Assembly (NCBI GenBank): GCA_050946775.1
Contig: JBMNVL010000017.1
Span: 1 to 23,182, forward strand
DNA: 23,182 nt
Direction of reading: 5' to 3'
Source of the DNA: UMGS1474 sp050946775
Lineage (GTDB): Bacteria; Bacillota; Clostridia; Oscillospirales; Acutalibacteraceae
Shown piece after piece: positions 7,201 through 13,188 of this stretch. The notes below the pieces were generated by a model. It had not been told where the DNA came from. It saw only the letters and a program-made list of their open reading frames with translations, and did not search any database. A program made the translations under genes and the position numbers. The number at the start of each line of letters is the position of its first letter. Positions within the stretch are counted from its first letter, which is position 1.

Positions 7201-9069
7201 GGCGCTGAAGGCCTTGAAGGTCTCGCCGGTATCGCACACCAGATAGAGGGAGTGGGTGCCGGTGAAGCCGAAATCGTTGGCGTTGAAGGTGCCGTCGCAG
7301 GGCTGGTAATCCTCCCAGCCGGAGGTGCGGCGGGTCACCACCGACCCGACCAGGGGACCGTCCTTGGAATCCATGTGGATCTCCACCGTGCCGTGGGTGG
7401 TGTTGCCCGAGGCCATCAGGGTGATCTGGGTGACGTCGTCGACCGACACGTTCTTAAAGACGGCGTAGCTGCCGTTGTAGACGTAGCCGAAGTTGGTGCC
7501 GCCGTGCTCGATGTTCATATCGGTGTCGGCCGCCTGAGCGGGCGTCAGGGTCGTCAGCGTGTTGCCCGAGGCGTCCTTGAGGGTCAGGTTGCCGAGGTTT
7601 CCGTAGAATCCGCCGCCGCCGGTGCTGCCCACGTGCTCCACCGTGGCGGTGGGGTTGATGGATTTGAGCACCCGCTCGATTCCCTGGAAGGGGGTTTCCT
7701 TGTGGTTGGGCAGCGGGCTGCCGGAATAGTCGCCGAGGATCTGGCTGTTGACCAGCTCGTTCTCGCCGACGATGACCAGCTTGTTGATCTTGGTGCCGTC
7801 AAAGGGCAGCAGGGGCGCGGTATCCCCGGCGGCCGGCTCGTTTTTGAGCATGGCAACCGCTTCCTCGGACGCTTTCAGCGCGGTATTGGCGGCGTAGTCG
7901 GTCAGGGTCAGCTTGGGAGCGCCTTCGGCCAGATCGTTGCCCGGCTTGCCCAGCGAGGTGTCCCAGCCGTATTTTTCGGTGTCGCGGTAGGGCACCAGCT
8001 CGGCGGGATCCCATTCACCGGTCTGCATACGGGCGGTGAACATCCGCACCAGCGCCACGTCGATGTCGTCCTCGGTCATCAGACCCCGCTGAACCGCGGC
8101 GCGGGCGTTGCTGCGGAAAACGCCGCCGCATTCCAGATCGTTGCCGGCGGTGATGCACAACGCGGCCGCCTCGGCGGCGTCCACCGCGTGATCCCATCCC
8201 TCGGGGACCCACTTGTGGTTGGTGTAGACGTCGTTGATGGCGCCGCAGTCGGAGGTGACGTAGCCGGTGAAGCCGAAGGTGCGGCGCAGCAGGGTATCAA
8301 GCAGATAGACGTTGGCCGCCGAGGGAACGCCGTTGACCTCGTTGTAGGCGGTCATCAGGGAGTGGACGTTCGCTTCCCGCACGATCCCTTTATAGGCGCG
8401 GGTGTAGTATTCCCGCAGGGTGGCGTCGTCGATGTCCGACGAGCCGTTGTGCCGGAACCGCTCGGTGTTGTTCAAAGCGTAGTGCTTGATGGTGGCGATC
8501 GCCTTGAGATAAGGGGTGTCCTCGTCGGTGCCTTCCAGGCCCCGCACAAAGCTGGCGCCGATCTGGGTGGCCAGATAGGGATCCTCGCCGTAGGTCTCCT
8601 CGGCGCGTCCCCAGCGGGGGTCGCGGGACATGTTGATGGTGGGCGACCAGTAGGACAGACCCTTGCCGATCTGGTTGTTGTAGGCGCGGGCCTCGTCCGA
8701 GGTGATGGTCATGATCTCCTGCACCAGATCCCGGTTCCAGGTCTGGGCGATGCCGTAGGCCGTCGGGAAGGACGTGGCGTAGCCCGACCGGGCGACGCCG
8801 TGCAGCCCCTCGCTCCAGTAGCGATAGGCCACCACGCCCAGCCGCGGAACGGCGCCGGCGCTGTCGCCGAGCTGCTGGGATTTTTCCTCCAGCGTCATCC
8901 GGCTGACCAGATCAGCCGCCCGCTCGGCGAAGGTGTACGAGGTGTCCATGTAGATCGGCGTGTTGTCGGCGGCGACGGTGGCCGGCAGGGCGATGCCGAT
9001 GCATCCCGCCAGCAGCGTCACGACCGCCAGCAGAGACAACAGCCGTCTGCCGGTAATGCGTTTGCTCAT
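4237..9069 (-). CDS. Secreted multidomain GH3 glycosidase with internal dockerin and CBM6-like insert
   Basis: 1610 residues, most likely an exo-acting beta-xylosidase or beta-glucosidase. Leader 1-34 carries both a lipobox (LAGC, Cys23) and a possible signal peptidase I site near Ala33-Ala34. The GH3 barrel (about 40-350) has RDPRWGR (149-155), KHYALN (195-200) and VTSDCGAI with nucleophile Asp274. The second GH3 domain has EEHDR, making Glu648 the likely acid/base. A CBM6-like module (about 485-620) interrupts that domain. The FnIII-like domain starts near 775 but is broken by a dockerin (791-853) with two loops, D795-D806 and D829-D840, and resumes at about 865-970. Then follow a Big_2-type Ig domain (about 975-1064), a cadherin-like domain (1065-1144), a concanavalin/laminin-G-like domain (1150-1342), another Ig-like domain (1345-1448) and a jelly-roll-like end (1450-1610). 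The start is chosen by AAGGAGG eight bases upstream; it is monocistronic. Confidence 0.93.
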   Translation of the reverse strand: MSKRITGRRLLSLLAVVTLLAGCIGIALPATVAADNTPIYMDTSYTFAERAADLVSRMTLEEKSQQLGDSAGAVPRLGVVAYRYWSEGLHGVARSGYATSFPTAYGIAQTWNRDLVQEIMTITSDEARAYNNQIGKGLSYWSPTINMSRDPRWGRAEETYGEDPYLATQIGASFVRGLEGTDEDTPYLKAIATIKHYALNNTERFRHNGSSDIDDATLREYYTRAYKGIVREANVHSLMTAYNEVNGVPSAANVYLLDTLLRRTFGFTGYVTSDCGAINDVYTNHKWVPEGWDHAVDAAEAAALCITAGNDLECGGVFRSNARAAVQRGLMTEDDIDVALVRMFTARMQTGEWDPAELVPYRDTEKYGWDTSLGKPGNDLAEGAPKLTLTDYAANTALKASEEAVAMLKNEPAAGDTAPLLPFDGTKINKLVIVGENELVNSQILGDYSGSPLPNHKETPFQGIERVLKSINPTATVEHVGSTGGGGFYGNLGNLTLKDASGNTLTTLTPAQAADTDMNIEHGGTNFGYVYNGSYAVFKNVSVDDVTQITLMASGNTTHGTVEIHMDSKDGPLVGSVVTRRTSGWEDYQPCDGTFNANDFGFTGTHSLYLVCDTGETFKAFSAANEQKIRNADAVIAYVGTRQGDSGEEHDRSSINFPRFQSNMVEATVALNPRTAVYVCSVSQMNLEGFKDKVPSIFWCTYNGQAQGEAAGNLLFGKANPSGRLTFTWYSDLTQLGEITDYTIKATGDSHGRTYQYFDGAVSYPFGHGLSYTDFAYANVRLDGAAPAAAGLAGDVDGSGEVTAADALMALQAATGKITLTADELARADVDGKQGVSAADALMILQAATGKIVLEPAGSGAADQVTPNDTVRVLVDVQNTGDLAGAEVVQAYVVSPNAADEDRPVKQLKGFEKITLQPGETKTVSMDLPVSDWYFWDEEAGRNVYDQGEWTVQVGASSGDIRGEATVTLSGDIAQTPAVVTAIPSGHTLDLSGKTITTKLSATLGDDSFADLSQATVTYASSNEDVATVDAQGNVHSVGAGVATITATVTINGVSKSASYPVSVRNERNVHSITVNGQPIAGFSPTTLHYEVILGDGVDEAVVAAPGSEDFVTITQATELPGTATVVADLGPGNGTATYTIDLRTYHTPKSVDFTAVNALPKGWKVYDNGADVHGTDNWTLDERGLVITTEAGDLYQAHNDAKNVIVQAADGDWIADTKFTMSSGFQGGYQQIGFLVFQDEDNYIKFSLESGGFVKVVQETGGSSGEKQPSGLKSSGLVHYYRIMKYGNDYSFYFSEDGVNYTLAGRTTVSFSSVGIGMSAVDSFNPVNGHIDVAFEYLQISEMEPCTCTVDEVIFPDRTVGVVDAQIGLNLTAGATLGGDCPVPGHDEAANCQYTFALTGENTAGATLNGNTLKASRAGIVDVTATATHLLSGSVNTRTARITIAAIEPQTVGVAWEEAITSGDAHYLNVSRNLADPISTDGYSSVYLEFEARVDSTHTSPAPPNGDWAKYVVNGAINVDGVRASGFGYNGAEAVFSAPGSWVAMRVAVPADAIADGKIGTVQFMCYNDTGEKYPASTGYVDNGITWDNNHGVTISVRNVKITTTETLG
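6511..6699 (-). other. Dockerin module encoded inside the GH3 gene
   Basis: This is the DNA for residues 791-853 of the GH3 protein. The two 12-residue calcium loops begin DVDGSGEVTAAD and DVDGKQGVSAAD and are each followed by a matching ALM-LQAATGKI helix, so the two halves are close copies. Type I dockerins bind cohesins of cellulosome-like scaffolds or cell-surface proteins. They usually sit at a protein end, not in the middle. Confidence 0.9.
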
Positions 9070-9137
9070 TCGTATGACCTCCTTGTTTTGTGCGCGCTTT
9101 CTCTCTTTCTCTCCAAAAGGGCAATTCGCTATGATAT

Positions 9138-9166
9138 AGCATACACCATTCTTTTGGGGAAGTCCA
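9138..9166 (-). promoter_or_regulatory. Possible promoter of the GH3 gene
   Basis: On the minus strand TGGACT (9161-9166) and TATGCT (9138-9143) are separated by 17 bp; both match the consensus at four of six positions. A weak core promoter fits a gene that needs an activator. The leader would be about 60 nt. Confidence 0.4.
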
Positions 9167-9192
9167 GTCATTTCACCCTTCAAACCAGTCAT
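9164..9192 (-). promoter_or_regulatory. Direct repeat ATGACTGG, 21 bp apart, overlapping the -35
   Basis: Minus-strand ATGACTGG occurs at 9164-9171 and again at 9185-9192, a centre spacing of 21 bp or two helical turns. The proximal copy overlaps the proposed -35 of the GH3 gene. Such paired sites on one face of the DNA are typical of regulator binding, for example AraC- or response-regulator-type activators. No matching regulator gene is in the window. Confidence 0.35.
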
Positions 9193-9241
9193 TTTTTGAC
9201 ATCCCAAAAATTGCCGCTCTTTTGCTTTTGATCCAAAGCGC

Positions 9242-9294
9242 AAAAAAAGCGGCTGAAGTCAGGGAGAATCTCTCCTTGGCTTCAGCCGTTTTTT
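9242..9294. terminator. Intrinsic terminator after the SleB-like gene, probably bidirectional
   Basis: A long stem (9250-9267 with 9271-9288, two G-T wobbles, ATC loop) is flanked by seven A on the left and six T on the right. On the minus strand it follows the stop of the 9346-10398 gene by about 50 bases and blocks read-through into the GH3 promoter. Confidence 0.88.
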
Positions 9295-9345
9295 ATAAAC
9301 GGTATTTCAGAAAACTCCGCGAAAGCCGGTCGGCAGAACCGTTTG

Positions 9346-10398
9346 TTACCGGTAGCAGAAGTAGGTAACGGTGCCGTAAGCGTAGATGGTGCGGTAGGTG
9401 CCGCTTCCCTGGGGGAATCCGGCCTGGAACACCACGTTCTCCGGGCAGGACCACTGGCCCTCCAGCACCTCGCGCGCCACCCGGTAGGCCCGCTGGACCG
9501 CCGGGCTGGACTCGCTGACGCCGGCGGGGAAATACACCCCGCTGCTCAGCCCCTGGTACTGGCCGGGCGACATCAGCACGCCCCGCACCGTGTTGGCGAA
9601 CAGAGGACTGCGCACCCGGTTCATCACCACGCAGCCCACCAGCGCCCGGTGCTCGTCGGTCAGCCAGTCGCTGCCCGCCTCGCGGTAGATGGCCACCGCC
9701 AGGCAGTACAGATCGTCCTCGCTGTAGGAGCCGGGCTTGACGGTGCCGCTTCCCCGGGTGGTCGGAGGCGTAAAGGTGCCCTCCACCCGCTGGGCGCTCA
9801 CCGGCTGCTTGGTAACGGTGGAAGCGATCCGGTCGTTTTCCACCACTTCCCCGTCCACCAGCCGGTCCCGGTAGGTATTGGTCTTTTCGCCGTTCACGCC
9901 CTCGCGCACCGTTTTGGAGGTGCCTTTGAGCATGGTGGCGTCATAGCTGACCTCGGTCTTGAAGGGGACGACCTCGGTCTCGGTGTATTCCCGGAAGGTC
10001 ACCCGCTGAACGACGATTTCCATATCCGGGGTCAGCTTCTCGTCGGGCCGGACCGACAAAATGTCGTCCTCGCCCACCGCGACGCCCACCGTTTCCAGCG
10101 CGTCGGCCACGGTGCCTTCCGCCACCCGCAGCAGGGTACGGCTGCCGTCGGCGACGATGCGCACGTCAAAGCCCTCCTGCGAGTCCCAAGCCTGCGCCGG
10201 CGACGCGGCCTGCACCACGTAGGCGCTGTTTTGCATCGACAGGACGACCCGGTCGTTGGGCATGCCGGCGACCGCCTGGGCGGTGATCGAGGCCAGCCCC
10301 ATCACCGCGACGCTGAACGCCGACAACACCGACACGGCAAACCCGCGATGGCCGGCGATCCGTTTGATCCCCGTCGTGATCCGTTTGATTTGTTCCAT
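9346..10398 (-). CDS. Cell-wall hydrolase: DUF348, G5 and SleB/CwlJ (Hydrolase_2) domains
   Basis: 350 residues. A long N-terminal signal or anchor (hydrophobic about 20-44) leads to a DUF348-like repeat (about 76-131, 'FDVRIVADGSRTLLRVAEGTVADALE'-type pattern), a G5 domain (about 132-208) and a linker. The C-terminal Hydrolase_2 domain (about 228-350) contains AIYREA with the expected catalytic Glu240 and a MNRVRSP stretch. Family members cut peptidoglycan; SleB and CwlJ degrade spore cortex on germination, while G5-bearing relatives can act in vegetative growth. It acts outside the membrane. The start follows GGAAAGGAA with short spacing. It is monocistronic, with a perfect consensus promoter and a strong terminator, suggesting high housekeeping expression and not spore-only control. 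Confidence 0.9.
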   Translation of the reverse strand: MEQIKRITTGIKRIAGHRGFAVSVLSAFSVAVMGLASITAQAVAGMPNDRVVLSMQNSAYVVQAASPAQAWDSQEGFDVRIVADGSRTLLRVAEGTVADALETVGVAVGEDDILSVRPDEKLTPDMEIVVQRVTFREYTETEVVPFKTEVSYDATMLKGTSKTVREGVNGEKTNTYRDRLVDGEVVENDRIASTVTKQPVSAQRVEGTFTPPTTRGSGTVKPGSYSEDDLYCLAVAIYREAGSDWLTDEHRALVGCVVMNRVRSPLFANTVRGVLMSPGQYQGLSSGVYFPAGVSESSPAVQRAYRVAREVLEGQWSCPENVVFQAGFPQGSGTYRTIYAYGTVTYFCYR

Positions 10399-10404
10399 AT
10401 CGTT

Positions 10405-10419
10405 CCTTTCCGCGAAAGG
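10405..10419 (-). promoter_or_regulatory. Hairpin covering the ribosome site of the SleB-like gene
   Basis: Minus-strand CCTTTC and GAAAGG (arms 10414-10419 and 10405-10410) form a 6-bp stem with a GCG loop. The 3' arm is the Shine-Dalgarno sequence itself, ending a few bases before the ATG. It may lower or tune translation. I do not recognise a riboswitch class in the roughly 100-nt leader. Confidence 0.4.
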
Positions 10420-10502
10420 GACCGGATAAATTTGTCACGGTCGATCCCTTCGCCTGAGGCGGCGATTGCCTCGCCCATTCCCAGTATATGCGAACACGGG
10501 GT

Positions 10503-10531
10503 ATTATACTCGTCACTTCCCACCATGTCAA
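10503..10531 (-). promoter_or_regulatory. Perfect consensus sigma-A promoter of the SleB-like gene
   Basis: The minus strand reads TTGACA (10526-10531), a 17-bp spacer, and TATAAT (10503-10508): full consensus in all twelve positions. The start point near 10497 gives a leader of about 100 nt. Confidence 0.85.
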
Positions 10532-10705
10532 CGCGCCGGCAAGGGCCGCAATTTGGGCACAACCAACAAAGATTCGCCCCTTTTGCCACCATCTGCCGAA
10601 AATCCCCGGTTGGCAAACGTGGCAGAATTGCGGGTGCAAGATGGCGGGTTTTGGAACGGATTGCCGGGGATTTTGGTCGAATTTCCCCAAACATTCTCCC
10701 CAAAA
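10532..10705. other. Gene-free gap with an 11-bp inverted repeat
   Basis: No credible gene lies between the helicase stop (10919) and the SleB-like promoter. Besides the terminator at 10706-10777, this part holds a perfect inverted repeat, AAAATCCCCGG at 10599-10609 and CCGGGGATTTT at 10664-10674, with smaller pairs between. It could be a small RNA, a terminator relic or an element remnant. A second small hairpin (GTTAC/GTAAC) lies at about 10799-10822. Confidence 0.4.
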
Positions 10706-10777
10706 CAAAAAAACGCGCCCCCAAATTGCCATTTTCTTCCATTTCTGGGAGGAAAATTCGTTGAGGGCGTTTTTTTC
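10706..10777. terminator. Terminator-like hairpin downstream of the helicase
   Basis: A-rich and T-rich ends flank a GC block: AAAAAAACGCGCCC near 10707-10720 faces GGGCGTTTTTTT at 10766-10777, with a two-base bulge and a smaller inner hairpin. On the minus strand it lies about 140 bases after the helicase stop. Either strand ends in a T-run, so it may act in both directions. Confidence 0.6.
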
Positions 10778-10918
10778 AAAAAATTTGTGCAACCAACCAA
10801 AAGTTACATCCCTGTAACCTTTGAAACGGCGTCAAAAATTCATTGTTTCTGCATTTTTGGCGGTTTTCGGGGGATATTTTTTCCGATTTTGTGCATATAA
10901 ATTTATTTGCGGTAATAT

Positions 10919-12124
10919 TTATTCGTTTTCCGAAAAATTACCAGCGGATGGCGCCACCTGCGCGAAGGGAGTGCCGTCCTCGGTGACCAGAACGCCGTTT
11001 TCGTCGTAGTGGATGGGGCGCATATCCGAGTGGGTGTACTTCTTGATGTCCCGGATGCGGAACTGATCCGCTTCGCCGGCGAAGGTCACGGCGATGCCCC
11101 GGCGCTTGGCGCGGCCGGTACGGCCGATGCGGTGGAGGTAATACTCGTTCTCGTCGGGGATATCGTAGTTGAAGACCGCCTCCACGTCGTCAACGTCGAT
11201 GCCGCGGGCGGCGACGTCGGTGGCCACCAGGATCTCGAATTTGCCCTCCCGGAACCCGGCCATCACCCGGTTGCGCTGTCCCTGCGGGATATCGCCGTGC
11301 AGACAGTCGACCGACCAGCCCATTTTCTTGAGCCGCTCGCCCATCACCCGCACGGTGGTCTTGCGGTTGGCGAAGATCATCGCCCGGTGGATGTCCAGCT
11401 CGTCGAGGATGTGGCGGATGTCCTTCATCCGCTGGGCGCCGGTCGATTCCAGCAAAAACTGGGCGATCCGGGGACGGTTGTCCCCTTCGGCGGCGACGGT
11501 GATCTCCACCGCGTCCCGTTGGTATTCCCAGGCGACGTCCATCACCTCGCGGGAGATGGTGGCGCTGAACATCACCATCTGGGTGTCGGCGGGGGTCTGG
11601 TTAAGGATCTTGCGCACGTCCCGGATAAAGCCCATCTTCAGCATCTCGTCGGCCTCGTCCAGCACGGCGGTGTAGACGTTGCCCAGCCACACCGTTCCCC
11701 GGCCCATATGGTCCAGCAGACGGCCGGGGGTCGCCACCACGATCTGGGGGTGCTTTTCCAGCGCCCGGCGCTGCTTGTCCATCGGCTGGCCGCCGTAGAT
11801 GCAGGCGATCCGCACGTCGGGACGAAAAGCCGCCAGCTGCCGCAGCTCCTCGGCGATCTGCACGCACAGCTCCCGGGTGGGGCACACCACCACCGCCTGG
11901 ATATCGGCGGTATCATCCCGCAGCATCTCCAGCAGCGGAATGCCAAAGGCGCAGGTCTTGCCGGTGCCGGTCGGCGCCTTGGCGATCACGTCCCGTCCCT
12001 CCAGCATCACCGGCACCGTCTGCTCCTGTACCGGCGTGGGCGCGGTAAAGCCCATTTTACGCAGGGCCTTTTCGATCGGCTCGCTGAGCTCCAGCGCCGA
12101 AAAGCCCCATTCCTGTTCGCTCAT
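10919..12124 (-). CDS. DEAD-box ATP-dependent RNA helicase, short core form
   Basis: 401 residues, essentially only the two RecA-like domains. Visible motifs include the Q motif (PTPVQEQ, about 30-35), Walker A APTGTGKT (50-57), PTRELC, GG, TPGR, DEAD (156-159), SAT (187-189), VATDVAARGID and HRIGRTGR. The family unwinds short RNA duplexes, for example in ribosome assembly, cold adaptation or mRNA decay. The usual CshA/DeaD RNA-binding C-terminal extension is absent, so specificity must come from the core or partners; RhlE or CshB types are the nearest idea. The start has AAAGGA seven bases upstream. Its promoter overlaps the stop of the upstream nucleotidyltransferase gene, so it can be transcribed alone or by read-through. 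Confidence 0.95.
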   Translation of the reverse strand: MSEQEWGFSALELSEPIEKALRKMGFTAPTPVQEQTVPVMLEGRDVIAKAPTGTGKTCAFGIPLLEMLRDDTADIQAVVVCPTRELCVQIAEELRQLAAFRPDVRIACIYGGQPMDKQRRALEKHPQIVVATPGRLLDHMGRGTVWLGNVYTAVLDEADEMLKMGFIRDVRKILNQTPADTQMVMFSATISREVMDVAWEYQRDAVEITVAAEGDNRPRIAQFLLESTGAQRMKDIRHILDELDIHRAMIFANRKTTVRVMGERLKKMGWSVDCLHGDIPQGQRNRVMAGFREGKFEILVATDVAARGIDVDDVEAVFNYDIPDENEYYLHRIGRTGRAKRRGIAVTFAGEADQFRIRDIKKYTHSDMRPIHYDENGVLVTEDGTPFAQVAPSAGNFSENE

Positions 12125-12140
12125 AAAAACGTCCTTTCTT

Positions 12141-12169
12141 TATATATACATATTATATATAGGCGTCAA
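12141..12169 (-). promoter_or_regulatory. Helicase promoter with -35 built into the upstream stop codon
   Basis: Minus-strand TTGACG (12164-12169) and TATATA (12141-12146) are 17 bp apart within a very AT-rich stretch. The TGA inside TTGACG is the stop codon of the nucleotidyltransferase gene. Several overlapping TATA-type hexamers make the exact -10 uncertain. Confidence 0.55.
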
Positions 12170-13089
12170 TCCCACAGCCGGGCGGGATATTCCCCGGCGT
12201 CGACCAGAGCGCGGATGGCGGCGATCACCTGCTCGCGGTCGGCGGTGTAGGTCATGCCGTACCATTTGGCGGTGGTGGACAGCACCCGCACGTCGGCGGC
12301 GCCGCTTTCCACCATATCGTCCACCGCCTTAGGCAGATAAAACTCCGCCTTGAGGGGATCGCTCATCCCCTCCAAAAACGCCCGGAAGCTGTCGGCAAAG
12401 GACGCCGTCGCTCCCGCGGGAAAGCCCCAGCAGTTCATCGACACCGGGCAATCGGCCGCCAGCGGATGCCAGGTGGCGCCGTCGTCCTCGGTGTAGGCGG
12501 CGCCGCCGTTTCGCCGCTCGATGTGGGTGCGCTCGGTCAGCCCGGTCAGATAACCCCGCTCGTCCACCGAGCAGATCCCCCGGGAGACGTAGCCGTTATC
12601 GGTCAAGGTGTTGTCCAGCACATACCCCGCCATCGCCAGATGCCGCTTGCCGTCGGCGACGGGACGGCGCAAAAACGCCGCCATCTGCCGGTAACTGTCG
12701 GCGCCGTAAAAATCGTCGGCGTTGATCACCATAAACGGCCCGTCCAGCGCCGGCGCGGCGCACAGCACCGCGTGACCGGTGCCCCAGGGCTTGACCCGTC
12801 CGGGCGGCACGGCGTAGCCGTCGGGCAGTTTGTCCAGCTCCTGAAAGACGTATTCCACCGGCGCCAGCGCGGCGATCCGATCGCCGATGTTGGCGCGAAA
12901 GGTCTCCTCGATCTCCTTTTTGATGACGAACACCACTTTGCCGAAGCCGGCGCGCAGGGCGTCGTAGATCGAATAGTCGATGATCATTTCCCCGCCCGGT
13001 CCGACCGGGGTGATCTGCTTGAGTCCGCCGAAGCGGCTGCCCATTCCCGCCGCCATAATCAGCAGGGCGGGCTTTTGCTCGTGAGCCAT
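12166..13089 (-). CDS. Sugar-phosphate nucleotidyltransferase-like protein
   Basis: 307 residues with the nucleotidyltransferase fold. The N-terminal signature LIMAAGMGSRFGGLKQ (10-25) is the nucleotide-binding loop, with the conserved Arg and Lys, and VINADDFYG has the metal-binding Asp125 (and Asp126). Family members make activated sugars (NDP-sugars) or activated alcohols from an NTP and a phosphate ester; the substrate cannot be read here. It lies head to head with galE, which supports a role in UDP-hexose supply, but this is inference. The start MAHEQK is chosen by CAGGAG nine bases upstream, although the frame stays open into the galE promoter. It ends 41 bp before the helicase start. 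Confidence 0.85.
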   Translation of the reverse strand: MAHEQKPALLIMAAGMGSRFGGLKQITPVGPGGEMIIDYSIYDALRAGFGKVVFVIKKEIEETFRANIGDRIAALAPVEYVFQELDKLPDGYAVPPGRVKPWGTGHAVLCAAPALDGPFMVINADDFYGADSYRQMAAFLRRPVADGKRHLAMAGYVLDNTLTDNGYVSRGICSVDERGYLTGLTERTHIERRNGGAAYTEDDGATWHPLAADCPVSMNCWGFPAGATASFADSFRAFLEGMSDPLKAEFYLPKAVDDMVESGAADVRVLSTTAKWYGMTYTADREQVIAAIRALVDAGEYPARLWD

Positions 13090-13110
13090 GGTCACACACT
13101 CCTGTTTTGT

Positions 13111-13139
13111 TTGCGTTTTCCCGCCCGGTATGGTATACT
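13111..13139 (+). promoter_or_regulatory. galE promoter with extended -10
   Basis: TTGCGT (13111-13116), a 17-bp spacer and TATACT (13134-13139), preceded by TGG so that it is also an extended -10. The start point is near 13146, with a leader of about 36 nt. Confidence 0.6.
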
Positions 13140-13159
13140 GAACGGGTGGATTCCTATCT

Positions 13160-13188
13160 ATTATAAACGGAGGAAACGAAAATGGCAA
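13160..13188 (-). promoter_or_regulatory. Nucleotidyltransferase promoter overlapping the galE start
   Basis: On the minus strand TTGCCA (13183-13188) and TATAAT (13160-13165) are separated by 17 bp, eleven of twelve consensus positions. The -35 covers part of the galE ATG and second codon, and the galE ribosome site lies in the spacer. The two promoters point at each other with start points within about 10 bp. Confidence 0.65.

Noticed and set aside
4294..9231. Two long plus-strand frames (755 and 887 codons) opposite the GH3 gene
   Set aside because: They lie antisense to a fully recognisable GH3 protein, show Gly/Val/His-rich shadow composition and lack motifs.
9070..9243. Long N-terminal extension of the GH3 frame
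   Set aside because: It crosses the promoter and direct repeats; the AAGGAGG and signal peptide place the start at 9069.
10399..10500. Riboswitch (c-di-AMP or c-di-GMP type) upstream of the SleB-like gene
   Set aside because: The leader is about 100 nt and lacks the conserved blocks I know for these classes.
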